The notes beneath the pieces were generated by a model. That model was not told the DNA's origin. It ran no database searches and saw nothing but the letters and a program-made list of their open reading frames with translations. The translations under genes were made by a program, and so were the position numbers. Below are positions 26,360-37,170 of a DNA stretch of 60,984 bases, piece after piece. The DNA is taken from positions 1 to 60,984 of the forward strand of contig JAFEDJ010000027.1 in NCBI GenBank assembly GCA_018241685.1, in the 5' to 3' direction. Source of the DNA: Pseudomonadota bacterium. GTDB taxonomy: Bacteria > Pseudomonadota > Gammaproteobacteria > Burkholderiales > Rhodocyclaceae. Every line of letters begins with the position of its first letter. Position 1 is the stretch's first letter.

Positions 26360-28969
26360 TCAAACCTCGACGGTATCGGCGACTTCAACGAAGGCCGGGA
26401 TCTGGTCGAAGTTCATGTAGCGGTAGACATCGGCCGCCTTGGCGTTAACCGCCTGGACCTTTTCCTGGTATTCGGCGACGGTCGGCAGGCGGCCCAGCAG
26501 GGCAGCGATGGCCGACAGTTCGGCGGAAGCCAGGTAAACGCGGGTGTCGATACCCAGACGGTTCGGGAAGTTACGGGTCGAGGTGGACACGGCGGTGGAG
26601 CCCTTGCGGATCTGTGCCTGGTTACCCATGCACAGGGAGCAACCCGGCATTTCCATGCGGGCGCCGGCCTTGCCGAGGACGCTGTAGTAGCCTTCTTCGG
26701 TCAGGATCAGGGCGTCCATCTTGGTCGGCGGAGCGATCCACAGGCGAGTCGGGATGTCGGACTTGCCATCCAGCACCTTGCCCGCAGCGCGGAAGTGGCC
26801 GATGTTGGTCATGCAGGAACCGATGAACACTTCGTCGATCTTGTCGCCGGCGACTTCGGACAGCACCTTGACGTCGTCCGGATCGTTCGGGCAGGCCAGG
26901 ATCGGCTCGGTCACGTCGGCCAGATCGATCTCGATCACCGCGGCGTACTGGGCGGCGGCATCGGCCTGCAGCAGCGTGCCGTTGGCGATCCACTCTTCCA
27001 TGGACTTGATGCGGCGCTTCAGGGTGCGGGCATCTTCGTAGCCTTCCGCGATCATCCACTTCATCAGGGTGATGTTGGAACGCATGTACTCGACGATCGG
27101 CTCCTTGTTCAGGGCCACGGCGCAGGCAGCGGCAGAGCGCTCGGCAGCAGCATCGGACAGCTCGAAGGCCTGTTCGACCTTCAGATCCGGCAGACCTTCG
27201 ATTTCGAGGATGCGGCCGGAGAAGATGTTCTTCTTGCCCTTCTTCTCGACGGTCAGCAGGCCGGCCTTGATGGCGTACAGCGGGATCGCATTGACCAGGT
27301 CGCGCAGGGTGATGCCACGGGCGGTGGCGTCAGCCATCGTGCCCTTGAAGCGGACCAGCACGGATTCCGGCATGTCCAGCGGCATCACGCCGGTGGCAGC
27401 GGCAAAGGCGACCAGGCCGGAACCGGCCGGGAAGGAGATGCCGATCGGGAAACGGGTGTGGGAGTCGCCACCGGTGCCGACGGTATCCGGCAGCAGCAGG
27501 CGGTTCAGCCAGGAGTGGATCACGCCGTCGCCCGGACGCAGCGCAACGCCGCCACGGGTGGAGATGAAGGTCGGCAGCTCGCGGTGCATCTTGACGTCCA
27601 CCAGCTTCGGGTAGGCCGCGGTGTGGCAGAAGGACTGCATGACCAGGTCGGCGGAGAAGCCGAGGCAGGCCAGATCCTTCAGTTCGTCGCGGGTCATCGG
27701 GCCGGTGGTGTCCTGGGAGCCGACGGTGGTCATCTTGGGCTCGCAGTAAGTGCCCGGCAGGATGCCCTTGCCTTCCGGCAGGCCACAGGCACGGCCGACC
27801 ATCTTCTGGGCCAGGGAATAACCGGTACCCGGATCATTCGGCTGCTGCGGCAGACGGAACAGGGTAGACGGGGCCAGGCCCAGGGCTTCACGCGCCTTGG
27901 CGGTCAGGCCACGGCCGATGATCAGCGGGATACGGCCGCCAGCGCGGACTTCGTCGAGGATGACGAGGGTCTTGAGCTGGGATTCGGCAATGGTGGTACC
28001 GTTCTTGAGGGCGGTGACCTTGCCGGTGGCGCCGTCGACCGTCAGCTCGATCTCGTCGCCCATGTCCATCTGGCCGGCGTCGATTTCGATCGGCAGCGCG
28101 CCGGCATCTTCCATCGTGTTGAAGAAGATCGGGGCGATCTTGGAGCCCAGGCAGACGCCGCCGAAACGCTTGTTCGGAACGTAGGGGATGTCTTCGCCGG
28201 TGAACCACAGCACGGAGTTGGTGGCGGACTTGCGGGAAGAACCGGTGCCAACCACGTCACCGACGTAGGCGATCAGGTTGCCCTTGGCGGCCAGGCCTTC
28301 GAGCTGCTTCAGCGGGCCGCGGTTGCCCGGCTCGTCGGCTTCGATGCCCGGACGGGGGTTCTTCAGCATGGCCAGCGCGTGCAGCGGGATGTCCGGACGG
28401 GACCAGGCATCGGGAGCGGGCGACAGGTCGTCGGTGTTGGTTTCGCCGGTGACCTTGAAGACGGTCAGCTTCTGGCTGGCCGGAACTTCAGGGCGGGAGG
28501 TGAACCACTCGGCGTCGGCCCAGGACTGGATCACGGCCTTGGCGTTGGCGTTGCCGCCCTTGGCCAGTTCGGCAACGTCGTGGAAGAAGTCGAAGACCAG
28601 CAGGGTCTTCTTGAGGCCTTCGGCGGCCACGGTGCCGACTTCGGCATCGCCCAGCAGGTCGATCAGCGGCTTGACGTTGTAACCGCCGAGCATGGTGCCC
28701 AGCAGTTCGGTGGCCTTGGCGCGGGACACGAGGCCGACGGACAGCTCGCCCTTGGCAACCTTGGCCAGGAACTCGGCCTTCACCTTGGCGGCGTCGTCCA
28801 CGCCGGCGGGGACACGGTAGGTCAGCAGTTCCACCAGGAAAGCTTCTTCGCCGGCCGGCGGGTTCTGCAGCAGCTCGACCAGAGCTTGGGTTTGCTGCTT
28901 CGACAGGGGCAGCGGCGGGATACCGAGGGCTGCGCGCTCGGCAACATGCTGGCGGTAGGCTTCAAGCAT
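26360..28969 (-). CDS. acnB: Bifunctional aconitate hydratase 2 / 2-methylisocitrate dehydratase
   Basis: The 869-residue protein matches AcnB in length and order: an N-terminal HEAT-like domain, the swivel domain ([41 protein letters not shown]), then the three-domain core. The iron-sulphur ligands are the Cys in [10 protein letters not shown] and the two in [10 protein letters not shown]. It interconverts citrate, cis-aconitate and isocitrate in the TCA cycle, and can act in the methylcitrate cycle. It is a single gene with its own terminator. The upstream gap (28970-29185) is strikingly AT-rich around 29073-29117, with TATAAT-like runs on the minus strand, probably the promoter, but I cannot assign boxes firmly. 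Confidence 0.98.
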   Translation of the reverse strand: MLEAYRQHVAERAALGIPPLPLSKQQTQALVELLQNPPAGEEAFLVELLTYRVPAGVDDAAKVKAEFLAKVAKGELSVGLVSRAKATELLGTMLGGYNVKPLIDLLGDAEVGTVAAEGLKKTLLVFDFFHDVAELAKGGNANAKAVIQSWADAEWFTSRPEVPASQKLTVFKVTGETNTDDLSPAPDAWSRPDIPLHALAMLKNPRPGIEADEPGNRGPLKQLEGLAAKGNLIAYVGDVVGTGSSRKSATNSVLWFTGEDIPYVPNKRFGGVCLGSKIAPIFFNTMEDAGALPIEIDAGQMDMGDEIELTVDGATGKVTALKNGTTIAESQLKTLVILDEVRAGGRIPLIIGRGLTAKAREALGLAPSTLFRLPQQPNDPGTGYSLAQKMVGRACGLPEGKGILPGTYCEPKMTTVGSQDTTGPMTRDELKDLACLGFSADLVMQSFCHTAAYPKLVDVKMHRELPTFISTRGGVALRPGDGVIHSWLNRLLLPDTVGTGGDSHTRFPIGISFPAGSGLVAFAAATGVMPLDMPESVLVRFKGTMADATARGITLRDLVNAIPLYAIKAGLLTVEKKGKKNIFSGRILEIEGLPDLKVEQAFELSDAAAERSAAACAVALNKEPIVEYMRSNITLMKWMIAEGYEDARTLKRRIKSMEEWIANGTLLQADAAAQYAAVIEIDLADVTEPILACPNDPDDVKVLSEVAGDKIDEVFIGSCMTNIGHFRAAGKVLDGKSDIPTRLWIAPPTKMDALILTEEGYYSVLGKAGARMEMPGCSLCMGNQAQIRKGSTAVSTSTRNFPNRLGIDTRVYLASAELSAIAALLGRLPTVAEYQEKVQAVNAKAADVYRYMNFDQIPAFVEVADTVEV

Positions 28970-29185
28970 GGATACATCCTTCCTAGACGGTGGTTACGTG
29001 ACTGTGGTGCTGACGCGTGCGACCGGCCGGTACAGGCCCGGAGCGCCTCTCCCTAATGGACTGGCACCATTGTTATAAATGACCAGGGCCAAGTCTTATA
29101 TATATTATATTTTATTTCTCTGAGGATTGTGCGGTTGCACCAATCCAATTTTGCAGGCCGGTTACACTTTCCGCATCGAATGCAC

Positions 29186-29572
29186 TTACCGACTGAAACA
29201 AGCGGCCAACGCGTCCTCGACGGCCTTGAAGGTGATTGGTTTGATCAGCAGTTCGTCGAAGCCGGCATCCAGCAGGCGCTGCTTTTCGTCGGGCAAGGCA
29301 TGGGCAGTATAGGCAATCACGGGAAGCCCGCTGAGGCGGGGGTCTGCCCGCAGCACCGCCAGCACTTCCTCCCCGGACATGCCAGGCATGCTGATGTCGA
29401 GCAGCACGACGTCGAAACTTCCCGAGTTGAGGCGCTCGAGCGCCGTGGGACCATCCGCCGCCTCCTGGGTCTGCAAACCCAGCCGTGTCAGGAAGGCAAC
29501 CGCAAGGCGCCGGTTGATTGCGTTGTCGTCGACAACGAGGACTTTCTTTTGCTCAGGAGACTGCTCGCTCAT
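29186..29572 (-). CDS. Stand-alone response regulator receiver protein
   Basis: The 128-residue protein is a single receiver domain: acidic pair Asp15/Asp16 (VLVVDDN), phospho-acceptor Asp59 (VVLLDISMPG), the switch Thr in AYTAHA and Lys in LLIKPIT. It has no output domain, so it acts as a phosphate shuttle, a sink, or a protein-binding switch. It starts seven bases after the stop of the large sensor kinase gene and is clearly paired with it. Similar receivers are usually found fused to hybrid kinases such as BarA. Confidence 0.93.
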   Translation of the reverse strand: MSEQSPEQKKVLVVDDNAINRRLAVAFLTRLGLQTQEAADGPTALERLNSGSFDVVLLDISMPGMSGEEVLAVLRADPRLSGLPVIAYTAHALPDEKQRLLDAGFDELLIKPITFKAVEDALAACFSR

Positions 29573-29579
29573 GGATGAA

Positions 29580-32126
29580 TCAGGAGCCGGGCTCCTGTAC
29601 AGGAAGATGAAGGATGAAGGTCGAGCCCTCGCCGAGCTTCGACGCCACGGACAGGCTGCCTCCCAGAAGCTGGGCCAGCTCCCGCGCCAACGCAAGGCCG
29701 AGGCCCGATCCACCGTGATCGCGGGTCACGAAATGATCCAGTTGCCGGAACCTTTCGAAGATGAGCTCCAGCGCTTCGGGTGGGATACCGCGACCGGTAT
29801 CGAAGACCGCAAAGGCCAGCCGGCTACCGTCCCGACTGACCCGCAGGCCGATTTTGCCATTTTCGGTGAATTTCACCGCATTGTTCAACAGGTTGTTCAG
29901 CACCTGACGCACCCGCAGCACGTCGATATGGACCGTTTCCGGCAAATCGGGGGCCAGATCCAGTTCCATCTCCAGCCCCTTTGCCCGCGCATGAGCCCGG
30001 TGTGCAGCCACCAGTTCGCCGGCCAGACGGGCCACGTCCACGTCCGACGGCTTGAGCTCGATTCCACCGGCCTCGATCTTGGCCAGGTCCAGAATGTCAT
30101 TGACGATATTGAGCAGATGTTCGCCGGAACTGTGGATGGTGGCCGCGAACTCCCGCTGGTCAGGTTCCGTCAGATCCAGGCTCAGTAGTTCAGAATAGCC
30201 GAGTATCCCATTCAGTGGCGTGCGCAGTTCGTGGGACATGCTGGCCAGGAATTCCGACTTCAGTCGGTAGGCCTCTTCCGCCTTGCTGCGCGCCTCCTCC
30301 GAGCGCAGGAAGGATTCCTGCACGGTGTCGGCCATGCGGTTGAAGGAGCGGGCCAGTTGCCCCATCTCGTCATCCGAACGCACGTCCAGCCGGTGAGACA
30401 TCTCCCCTTTCTCGAAACGGCCGAGCCCCTGGACCATGTCGGTGATGCGCCGGGTGATGAACTGGGCCATCCAGATCGCCACGACGATCACCACACCTCC
30501 CATCATCAGCGTAGACAAGCCCAGGGCCGTCGCCGTTTCGGCCAGATTGCGCCCGATGGATTCGAGCAGGCCCTGACGGCGGGTCTGGAAGTCCCGGTCC
30601 CGCTCGGCGATGGTCGCGCCGATGCGCTTCGCCGACTCGGTCGCCGCGCGGTGGAAATCATCCACGTTGGCGCCGATGGTCACAAACCCGAAGCCCTGCG
30701 GCGTCCGGCCATACTGGCCGGTGTAATAGGGAATGGCCGCCGCGGTGGTGAGTTTCCACAAGCCCGAAAAAAAGATCTCGAAAGAGCCCGAACCACCCTT
30801 CTCCGTCAGCTGGTTCCAACCCGCGCACTGGGGCGAGAAGTTCAGGTAACGACAATCCAGCGCTACCGTGCCGGCCTTGATCTGGGCAGCGGCCGGCTTC
30901 TTCTTCAGGGACTGTCCATCGAAAGGCTTCACTCCGGCGAGGAATTCCTGCGCTGACTGGCCGGACGCCTGCCAGGCTTCATACAGGGATTGGTCCAGCC
31001 ACGGCACCACCGGCTTGCCGGTGGCGGGATCGTAGCCGGGGATGAAATAGTCCCGCGGATGGGAGATCGCCCGGCTGTTGTGATCCCACATGAAGGCATA
31101 GTTGCCGACGATGGCGTCGCTGATCTGCGTGTAACGCCGCTCCGTCGGGCTGATGCGGTCGGTGAACTGGCGGATGTGGTCGTGATCCAGCGCCAGCGTC
31201 ACGTAACCCGTTACCTTGCCGCCCTGCACCACCGGCATGGCCCAGCGCACGATGGCGCGAAAGTGCCTACCGACCGGGTTCTCGGTGCCCGCGTAGGCGG
31301 ACTCCTCAGGCCTGAAGTCGACACCGGCCTTGCGGGCGCTCTCCGGCAGGTAGGCACCGATCACCCGGCTGCCAACGTAAGCACCGATGACATCCGAAAC
31401 GTAGATCTCGCCGGGCTTCAGGCGCTTGAGCTCCGGCCAGTAATGCTCGGCCCTGAGGAAAGTGCCTTCCGGACGGCTCACGTCCCGCAGGCCGGGCTGG
31501 GTCAAGGTTCCCGTCGTGACCTTGACGCGCTCCCGCCCCTGCAGATCGACAAAGCTCATCTCCACGAACAGCGGACGCTGCTCGGGAATACCGAGGAATT
31601 CGGGCGCCCGCGCACTGAAGGCCTTCGCATTGTCGCCCAGCGCCTGGCGCGGATCGGCGGCCAGCTTCGTGTCGGGAGTTTCGGGCTCGACGGGTTCCCA
31701 GCGCTTCTTGTCGGCGGACAGCTGCCAGCGGCCGTGCCCGTAGAGCGTACGGCTGCGGTGAGCCAGAAAACGCCGATAGGCCTCCGCATCGGGCGTCAAC
31801 TCGGCGGCCTGGCGCAGATCGGAATCCCGGTCATAGAGGAACGCCGCCACCGCCCGCGCTGTGTCGGTGGTCAGCCGCTCCATGCCTTCCCGGGCCCGAT
31901 CGTCGAGGGCGCGGATGGCATCGCCAGTCGCGGCGTCTCCCACCTGCTTGACGGTTGCCAGCATCACTTCCGCCATGGACTCCGCCTGGCCACTGACGCT
32001 CTGGCCCAGCCTCTGCGCCATGCTCCACGCCAGCAAGGCCAACAACACCAATGGAACCACCTTGATGACCACGAAAATCGCGATCAACTTGGCGCGGATC
32101 CCCTTCATCCATGCCCCGAACGCCAT
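29580..32126 (-). CDS. Membrane sensor histidine kinase with large periplasmic domain
   Basis: The 848-residue kinase has a first membrane segment near residues 12-35, a very large periplasmic region (about 36-515) with Cache-like elements (GYVTLALDHDHIRQF, GFGFVTIGANVDDF) and two cysteines in LDCRYLNFSPQCAGW, a second membrane segment near 525-545, HAMP, then SMSHELRTPLNGILGY with the phospho-acceptor His, and an ATPase domain (NNLLNNAVKFTE, DTGRGI, GGSGLGLALA). The partner receiver is the next gene. Start is uncertain: ATG 32126 follows GGGGAGGGG at a short distance; ATG 32108 and 32138 are alternatives. The ligand is unknown. Confidence 0.9.
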   Translation of the reverse strand: MAFGAWMKGIRAKLIAIFVVIKVVPLVLLALLAWSMAQRLGQSVSGQAESMAEVMLATVKQVGDAATGDAIRALDDRAREGMERLTTDTARAVAAFLYDRDSDLRQAAELTPDAEAYRRFLAHRSRTLYGHGRWQLSADKKRWEPVEPETPDTKLAADPRQALGDNAKAFSARAPEFLGIPEQRPLFVEMSFVDLQGRERVKVTTGTLTQPGLRDVSRPEGTFLRAEHYWPELKRLKPGEIYVSDVIGAYVGSRVIGAYLPESARKAGVDFRPEESAYAGTENPVGRHFRAIVRWAMPVVQGGKVTGYVTLALDHDHIRQFTDRISPTERRYTQISDAIVGNYAFMWDHNSRAISHPRDYFIPGYDPATGKPVVPWLDQSLYEAWQASGQSAQEFLAGVKPFDGQSLKKKPAAAQIKAGTVALDCRYLNFSPQCAGWNQLTEKGGSGSFEIFFSGLWKLTTAAAIPYYTGQYGRTPQGFGFVTIGANVDDFHRAATESAKRIGATIAERDRDFQTRRQGLLESIGRNLAETATALGLSTLMMGGVVIVVAIWMAQFITRRITDMVQGLGRFEKGEMSHRLDVRSDDEMGQLARSFNRMADTVQESFLRSEEARSKAEEAYRLKSEFLASMSHELRTPLNGILGYSELLSLDLTEPDQREFAATIHSSGEHLLNIVNDILDLAKIEAGGIELKPSDVDVARLAGELVAAHRAHARAKGLEMELDLAPDLPETVHIDVLRVRQVLNNLLNNAVKFTENGKIGLRVSRDGSRLAFAVFDTGRGIPPEALELIFERFRQLDHFVTRDHGGSGLGLALARELAQLLGGSLSVASKLGEGSTFILHLPVQEPGS

Positions 32127-32318
32127 ACCCCTCCCCATTGCCGGCGTGTCGCTCCAGGACCGCCGGCCCCCCGTCATCGATCGGATGTTTCTTGTTCCTC
32201 GGGACTTATCGGCCCGGCACCGGAAATCTCAAACAGGAACGCAGCTTGCCATACGCCTTGCCGCAGATGCGGAATCCCGCCGAGAATACCGGGCCCTGCC
32301 CATGAAGCTTGCACGCCC

Positions 32319-32702
32319 ATGTCCTCCTGCCCCTGCGGCTCCCAAACCTCCTATACCGCGTGCTGTGGCCCTTACATCGATGGCGGTGCAGTTGCACCTA
32401 CTGCCGAAGCCCTGATGCGCTCCCGCTACACCGCCTTCACGCTCGGCAACGAAGCCTACCTGCGCGCCACCTGGCATCCGGACTTCCTGCCCACCGACCT
32501 GCGCCTCGCCGACGAGCCTCCCACCAAATGGCTGGGGCTGGAGGTTAAGCGCCACCAGCAGCAGGATGCGGAGCACGCCATCGTCGAATTCGTGGCGCGC
32601 TACAAGATCGGAGGGCGAGCCCACCGCCTGCACGAAACCAGCCGTTTCGTGCACATCGACGGATGTTGGCTTTATACGGACGGCGACATCCATCCGCGCT
32701 GA
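32319..32702 (+). CDS. YchJ family protein (UPF0225) with N-terminal SEC-C motif
   Basis: The 127-residue protein starts MSSCPCGSQTSYTACCGPYI, a zinc-binding SEC-C motif, followed by the NTF2-like YchJ body (ALMRSRYTAFTLGNEAYLRATWHP, WLGLEV, FVARYKIGGRAHRLHETS). The E. coli homologue has no firmly known biochemical role; the fold and metal motif are well defined. It is a single gene on the plus strand; the start ATG 32319 is the only one that keeps the Cys motif at the N-terminus. Confidence 0.88.
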   Translation: MSSCPCGSQTSYTACCGPYIDGGAVAPTAEALMRSRYTAFTLGNEAYLRATWHPDFLPTDLRLADEPPTKWLGLEVKRHQQQDAEHAIVEFVARYKIGGRAHRLHETSRFVHIDGCWLYTDGDIHPR

Positions 32703-32830
32703 AATCAGCAGGATGGAGCCCCCTTTTCCTGTGCCTTACGGCCTCAGATTCACATCGAGTCGGCGTCCAGAACGCTGACGCCATGAGGCAAGACGCTTCA
32801 CCGGATCAGCCCTCAAGATTCGGCAGGCAC

Positions 32831-32866
32831 AAAAGACAAGGGGGCGATTCGCTCGCCCCCTTTGTC
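32831..32866 (-). terminator. Terminator after the S4-domain gene
   Basis: On the minus strand, 20 bases after the stop, the stem GACAAAGGGGGCGA pairs with TCGCCCCCTTGTC around a short loop and is followed by TTTTG. The core GGGGCGATTCGCTCGCCCC is very like the REP-type unit at 3518-3546. Confidence 0.72.
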
Positions 32867-32885
32867 AGACCGGAAACCCTGGCCT

Positions 32886-33119
32886 TTACACGGCTGCTAC
32901 AACGTCAGCGGCAATCAGCTCGATGGTTTCACCGGCAAAGTCCACACGCTGGCCTGGCCTCAGCTTGGCCCGCTTGCGGTTCTCGATATCCCCGTCCACG
33001 AATACGTCGCCGTCCGCCACGCGCTGCTTGGCCTCGCCGCCGGAACCGCACAGGCCCACGGCCTTCAGGAGTTGGTCGAGCTGAATGAATTCGCCTTCAA
33101 CGGAGAAACGAATGGTCAT
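32886..33119 (-). CDS. Small S4-domain RNA-binding protein (YbcJ-like)
   Basis: This 77-residue protein is a single S4 domain: FIQLDQLLKAVGLCGSGGEA, then KQRVADGDVFVDGDIENRKR. YbcJ-type proteins bind RNA and are thought to work with ribosomes or structured RNA; the detailed role is not settled. I placed the start at ATG 33119 (MTIRFSVEGEF) because upstream residues do not resemble the family. Confidence 0.88.
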   Translation of the reverse strand: MTIRFSVEGEFIQLDQLLKAVGLCGSGGEAKQRVADGDVFVDGDIENRKRAKLRPGQRVDFAGETIELIAADVVAAV

Positions 33120-33215
33120 GGTGACACCCCTTGCGTGTGTTAAGGAAATGTTGCTGTCGGCAGGGATTGTGTCAGAGCCCGATCGCGCCGCCAAGCGGCT
33201 TGAACGGACTCGAAC

Positions 33216-33548
33216 TCACTCGCCGAGAGGCGCCATTCCATGCCGCCGCCGGGCCCGCGCACAGCCTTCTTCTCCGATGTTCAGCGCCGCGTAGGGCGAG
33301 AAATCCCGGCACGGGCCGGGGCGCTTTTCGTAGATCGTGCACTTCACTTCGCGCCCTACCTCGCCGGCTAGCGCAATGCAGCGCGGCTCCGCTGCATCGG
33401 TGCCGCGCATCCGCACCAGCGTCGCGGTGAGCGGCACCGTCAGCGCCACCGGCACGCAGCCGCCGGGCGTGGTTTCCAGATCGGCGATATGGAAATCCAC
33501 CCGGAAGCTGGCGCAGCAGGCGCCACAGCTCAGGCAGGGGTCAGCCAC
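33216..33548 (-). CDS. YkgJ family cysteine cluster protein
   Basis: The 110-residue protein starts MADPCLSCGACCASF and contains further Cys in RCIAL, KCTIYEKRPGPCRDFSP and GCARA, the pattern of the YkgJ zinc- or iron-chelating cluster family. No specific reaction is known. It lies three bases downstream of the YecA gene and may be co-transcribed with it. Confidence 0.88.
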   Translation of the reverse strand: MADPCLSCGACCASFRVDFHIADLETTPGGCVPVALTVPLTATLVRMRGTDAAEPRCIALAGEVGREVKCTIYEKRPGPCRDFSPYAALNIGEEGCARARRRHGMAPLGE

Positions 33549-33551
33549 GGC

Positions 33552-34261
<710 letters not shown>

Positions 34262-34265
<4 letters not shown>

Positions 34266-34957
34266 TGCGGGGTTTCCTCCACGGTCGGTTGGCGATCGAG
34301 CTCCACCACACACCGGTAAAGGGTCTGGCCGGAATCCCGGTATTTGCGTTCGAATGGGGTCAGCGGCGACGGCGCCTCGAAGGACTCCCACGGCAGCTGG
34401 CGGCCGATCAGCAGCCCCAGCGCAATGGCGAATTCTTCCACATAAATGTTCCAGTTACTGCGGCACTCCAGCCGGCCGCCGAGGCGCGGCACGAAGGGGA
34501 AGACCGGGTGCGCATGCCAGCGCCGCGCCAGGTGGCCGATCTTCGGCCACGGGTTCGGATAGAGGATGTAATGGCGCGCCAGGCGGATACCGGCGTCGGC
34601 CATCAGACGCCAGTAGTCCACCAGGTCAGCGCGCACGAAGATCATGTTCTTCGGCAGCAGCGCATCCGGGTAGGGTTTCTTGCGGCTCAGGCGGTCTTCC
34701 GACTGGTCCACTCCGATCACCCAGTGGTCGGGAAAGGCCCGCGCCAGCTGGATGGTACTGTGGCCCACGCCGCAGCCGGAATCGAGGATCAGCGGTGCCT
34801 TACCGTCCCAGCCGGCCAGGCTGGCCTCGAAGGCCGCCTTGTTGTGGTCGAGGACGGGTTTGCGGAACTCGCAGCTGGCGTGCTTGGCCACCCGCTCGAC
34901 GAGATGTTCATGGACGCCCTGCTGGGCGCTCTCCGGAATCTTTGAATTGGCGTACAT
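34262..34957 (-). CDS. TrmB-family tRNA (guanine-N7)-methyltransferase homologue
   Basis: The 231-residue protein has a Rossmann-type SAM-binding start (LILDSGCGVGHSTIQLARAF) and the TrmB-like segment HYILYPNPWPKIGHLARRWH in place of the usual FPDPWPKKRHHKRR. The overall order matches tRNA m7G46 methyltransferases, but the catalytic-loop wording is divergent, so this may be a paralogue with a different target. It is coupled to yecA by a four-base overlap and follows dusC by 9 bases, giving a possible RNA-modification minicluster. Confidence 0.78.
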
Positions 34958-34966
34958 CGGTTTGGG

Positions 34967-35941
34967 TCAGGCAGCGGCCTGCAGCAGCGGCACGCCATGG
35001 CGGCGCAGGACGTGGTCGATGGCCCGGCATTCGGGCTGGGCGCGCAGGTCCTGATAAAGAAGTTCGGCGGCCGGGAAATTGCGCCGCAGCATGTTGATCC
35101 ATTGTTTCAGGCGGCCCGGCGCGTGGCGCGGCTCGACCTTCAGCTGCACGCGCTCCCAGAAGTCGCCGATGAGGTGCAGCAGCTCGCCCCACTCCGCGTC
35201 CCGGTCGGCCGGCACTTCGGCACCGGCGGCGATGCGCCGCGCCAGGAAGGGATCGGACACCGCGCCGCGGCCGAGCATCACGTCGTCCGCGCCGCTCACC
35301 GAACGGCAACGCCGCCAGTCGTCCTCGCTCCACACCTCGCCGTTGGCCACCACCGGCAACTTCACCACGTCGCGGATACGAGCGATCCACTCCCAATGAG
35401 CCGGCGGACGGTAGCCGTCGCGCTTGGTGCGGGCATGCACCACCAGGCCTTCGGCGCCGCCGGCTTCCAGCGCCCGCGCGCAATCGAGCGCGAGGGAGGT
35501 GTCCTCCACGCCGAGTCGCATCTTGACGGTGAAGGGAATGTGCCGCGGCACCGCGCGGCGCACCGCACCGGCGATGCGGTACAGGCATTCGGGATCGGCC
35601 AGCAGCATGGCGCCGCCGCCGTGGGAATTGACGGTCTTGGCCGGACAGCCGAAGTTGAGGTCGACGCCCGGCGGTGACAGCTCGCACAGGCGGGCGGCGT
35701 TCTCGGCCAGCGCGGCCGGATCGCTGCCGAGCAGCTGGACCACCACCGGCGTACCGCCGGACGTGCGCCCACCGTTGTCGATTTCGGGGCTGATACGGCG
35801 ATAGGTGCGATGGGGCAGCAGGCTGCCGGAGACGCGGACGAACTCCGTCACCGCGCCGTCGTAGCCGCCCACCTGGGTCAGCACGTCGCGCAGCAGGTAA
35901 TCGGCCAGCCCCTCCATGGGCGCAAGCAACAGTTTTCCCAT
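34967..35941 (-). CDS. dusC: tRNA-dihydrouridine synthase, DusC type
   Basis: The 324-residue flavoenzyme begins LLLAPMEGLADYLLRDVLT and shows the catalytic Cys in VDLNFGCPAKTVN (about residue 100), VKMRLG, VHARTK and NGEVWS, standard for Dus enzymes. The beginning and the lack of extra domains fit the DusC subgroup, which reduces U16 of tRNA using FMN and NADPH. It is the first gene of a run that ends with the TrmB-like methyltransferase, YecA and YkgJ. The subgroup assignment (C rather than A/B) is moderately secure. Confidence 0.88.
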   Translation of the reverse strand: MGKLLLAPMEGLADYLLRDVLTQVGGYDGAVTEFVRVSGSLLPHRTYRRISPEIDNGGRTSGGTPVVVQLLGSDPAALAENAARLCELSPPGVDLNFGCPAKTVNSHGGGAMLLADPECLYRIAGAVRRAVPRHIPFTVKMRLGVEDTSLALDCARALEAGGAEGLVVHARTKRDGYRPPAHWEWIARIRDVVKLPVVANGEVWSEDDWRRCRSVSGADDVMLGRGAVSDPFLARRIAAGAEVPADRDAEWGELLHLIGDFWERVQLKVEPRHAPGRLKQWINMLRRNFPAAELLYQDLRAQPECRAIDHVLRRHGVPLLQAAA

Positions 35942-36047
35942 CTAATCCACACACACCGCTCACGGTCGAAGGGCGCGATTCTACGGCGAATCGGCGAGCC
36001 GATCCCAGGTTTTTCAAGCCCTTGCCGGAGAAAAGGCAGCCGCCCGG

Positions 36048-36782
36048 TCAGTGTCCTGCGCCCTGCTCCGCCGCCGCTGCGCTGAGCTGCCCCTGTGCAA
36101 GATTCAGCTGCCGCGCCGCGTGCAGGTTGTGCAGCGTGATCTTGCGCACCTCGGCCTTGCTGGCCTCGATGTGGGAGCGCAGCAGAATGCTCGCCTGCGC
36201 CGCCTTGCGCTGGATCAGCAAGCGCAACAACTGGGCATGCTCGTCGTAGGTCGCCTGGATGCGCGCCGGGTTGGTGAAGTCCAGGCGGCGCACGATGCGG
36301 ATCTTCTCGGTGACGTCCTGGTGCACGGCGGCCATTTCCCGGTTGCCGGTGGCCAGCACCAGGCCCTGGTGGAAGGCTTCGTCCAGCGCGGCGACGCGGT
36401 TGCCGTCGGTCAGGCGCTCCGCCGGGTCCACCAGCCACACCTCGGTCAACGCCGCCAGGTCCGCGGTCTGCGGCGCTTCGCAGATGCGGCTCACCGCCGC
36501 TTCCTCGAGCACGACGCGCAGGTCGTAGAGCTGGTCCAGGCGTTCGAAGTCGATGCTGCGCACGGACCAGCCGCTGCGGAAATAGACCTGCAGGAAACCT
36601 TCCCGCTCCAGGCGATACAGCGCGCCACGCACCGGCGTGCGCGACACCCCGTAGCGCTCGGCCACCTGGGTCTCGGTGAAGCGGTCCCCCGGCAACAGGT
36701 GGAAGGAGAAGATCTCGTCCTTCAGTTGCTGGTAGATCCGGTTGGCGAGGGCGTTTTCCTTGGTTCGGCCGGTGTTGCCCAT
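36048..36782 (-). CDS. GntR-family regulator (FCD/FadR type)
   Basis: The 244-residue protein has the GntR winged HTH (LANRIYQQLKDEIFSFHLLP, then AERYGVSRTPVRGALYRLE) and an FCD ligand domain starting DQLYDLRVVLEEAAVSRI. FCD regulators normally repress catabolic operons and release DNA on binding an organic acid. It is the last gene of the oligo-urea unit, four bases after the AtzH-like gene, so it likely controls its own operon. The perfect inverted repeat at 45144-45171 is the best operator candidate. Confidence 0.9.
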   Translation of the reverse strand: MGNTGRTKENALANRIYQQLKDEIFSFHLLPGDRFTETQVAERYGVSRTPVRGALYRLEREGFLQVYFRSGWSVRSIDFERLDQLYDLRVVLEEAAVSRICEAPQTADLAALTEVWLVDPAERLTDGNRVAALDEAFHQGLVLATGNREMAAVHQDVTEKIRIVRRLDFTNPARIQATYDEHAQLLRLLIQRKAAQASILLRSHIEASKAEVRKITLHNLHAARQLNLAQGQLSAAAAEQGAGH

Positions 36783-36786
36783 GGGC

Positions 36787-37170
36787 TCAGGTCAGCATGC
36801 TCACGTGGGCCGAGACGACCCGCCAGCCTTCCGGGAAGCGCACCCAGGTCTGGCTCTGGCGGCCGACCGGATCGCCGTCCCGCAGGAACTCCACGTCGGC
36901 GGTGGCGAAGTGCTCATCGAAGGTGGTGATCACCAGGTTGCGCAGTTGTCGCGGCATGTTGGCGGGGGGAACGAAGTGCTCCCGATACTTGCGGATAGCG
37001 GCAGCGCCGTAGTGGATCTCGGCGATGCCGAAGCGCACGGTGAGCGGATTGTCCCAGAAAAGCGCGTTGAGCACCGCCACGTCGTTGGCGATCAGCGCGG
37101 CCTCGTAGCGCTCGAACACGGCGCCCAGTTCGGCCAGCACATGGGGAAGATTGATGGCGGGTGCGCTCAT
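36787..37170 (-). CDS. AtzH-like protein (DUF3225, HpxZ-related)
   Basis: The 127-residue protein has an NTF2-like fold with [40 protein letters not shown] and [20 protein letters not shown], the hallmark of the DUF3225/AtzH/HpxZ family. AtzH of the cyanuric-acid pathway has been described as a decarboxylase of 1,3-dicarboxyurea, while HpxZ belongs to oxalurate breakdown. Here it sits with allophanate and biuret hydrolases, so decarboxylation of an N-carboxy urea is the more natural role. Its start overlaps the previous gene's stop by four bases. Confidence 0.82.
   Translation of the reverse strand: MSAPAINLPHVLAELGAVFERYEAALIANDVAVLNALFWDNPLTVRFGIAEIHYGAAAIRKYREHFVPPANMPRQLRNLVITTFDEHFATADVEFLRDGDPVGRQSQTWVRFPEGWRVVSAHVSMLT

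Noticed and set aside
26795..29056. Long plus-strand open frame opposite acnB
   Set aside because: Antisense shadow of a well-conserved gene; composition is biased (Gly, Gln, Asp, His) and it has no recognisable domain.
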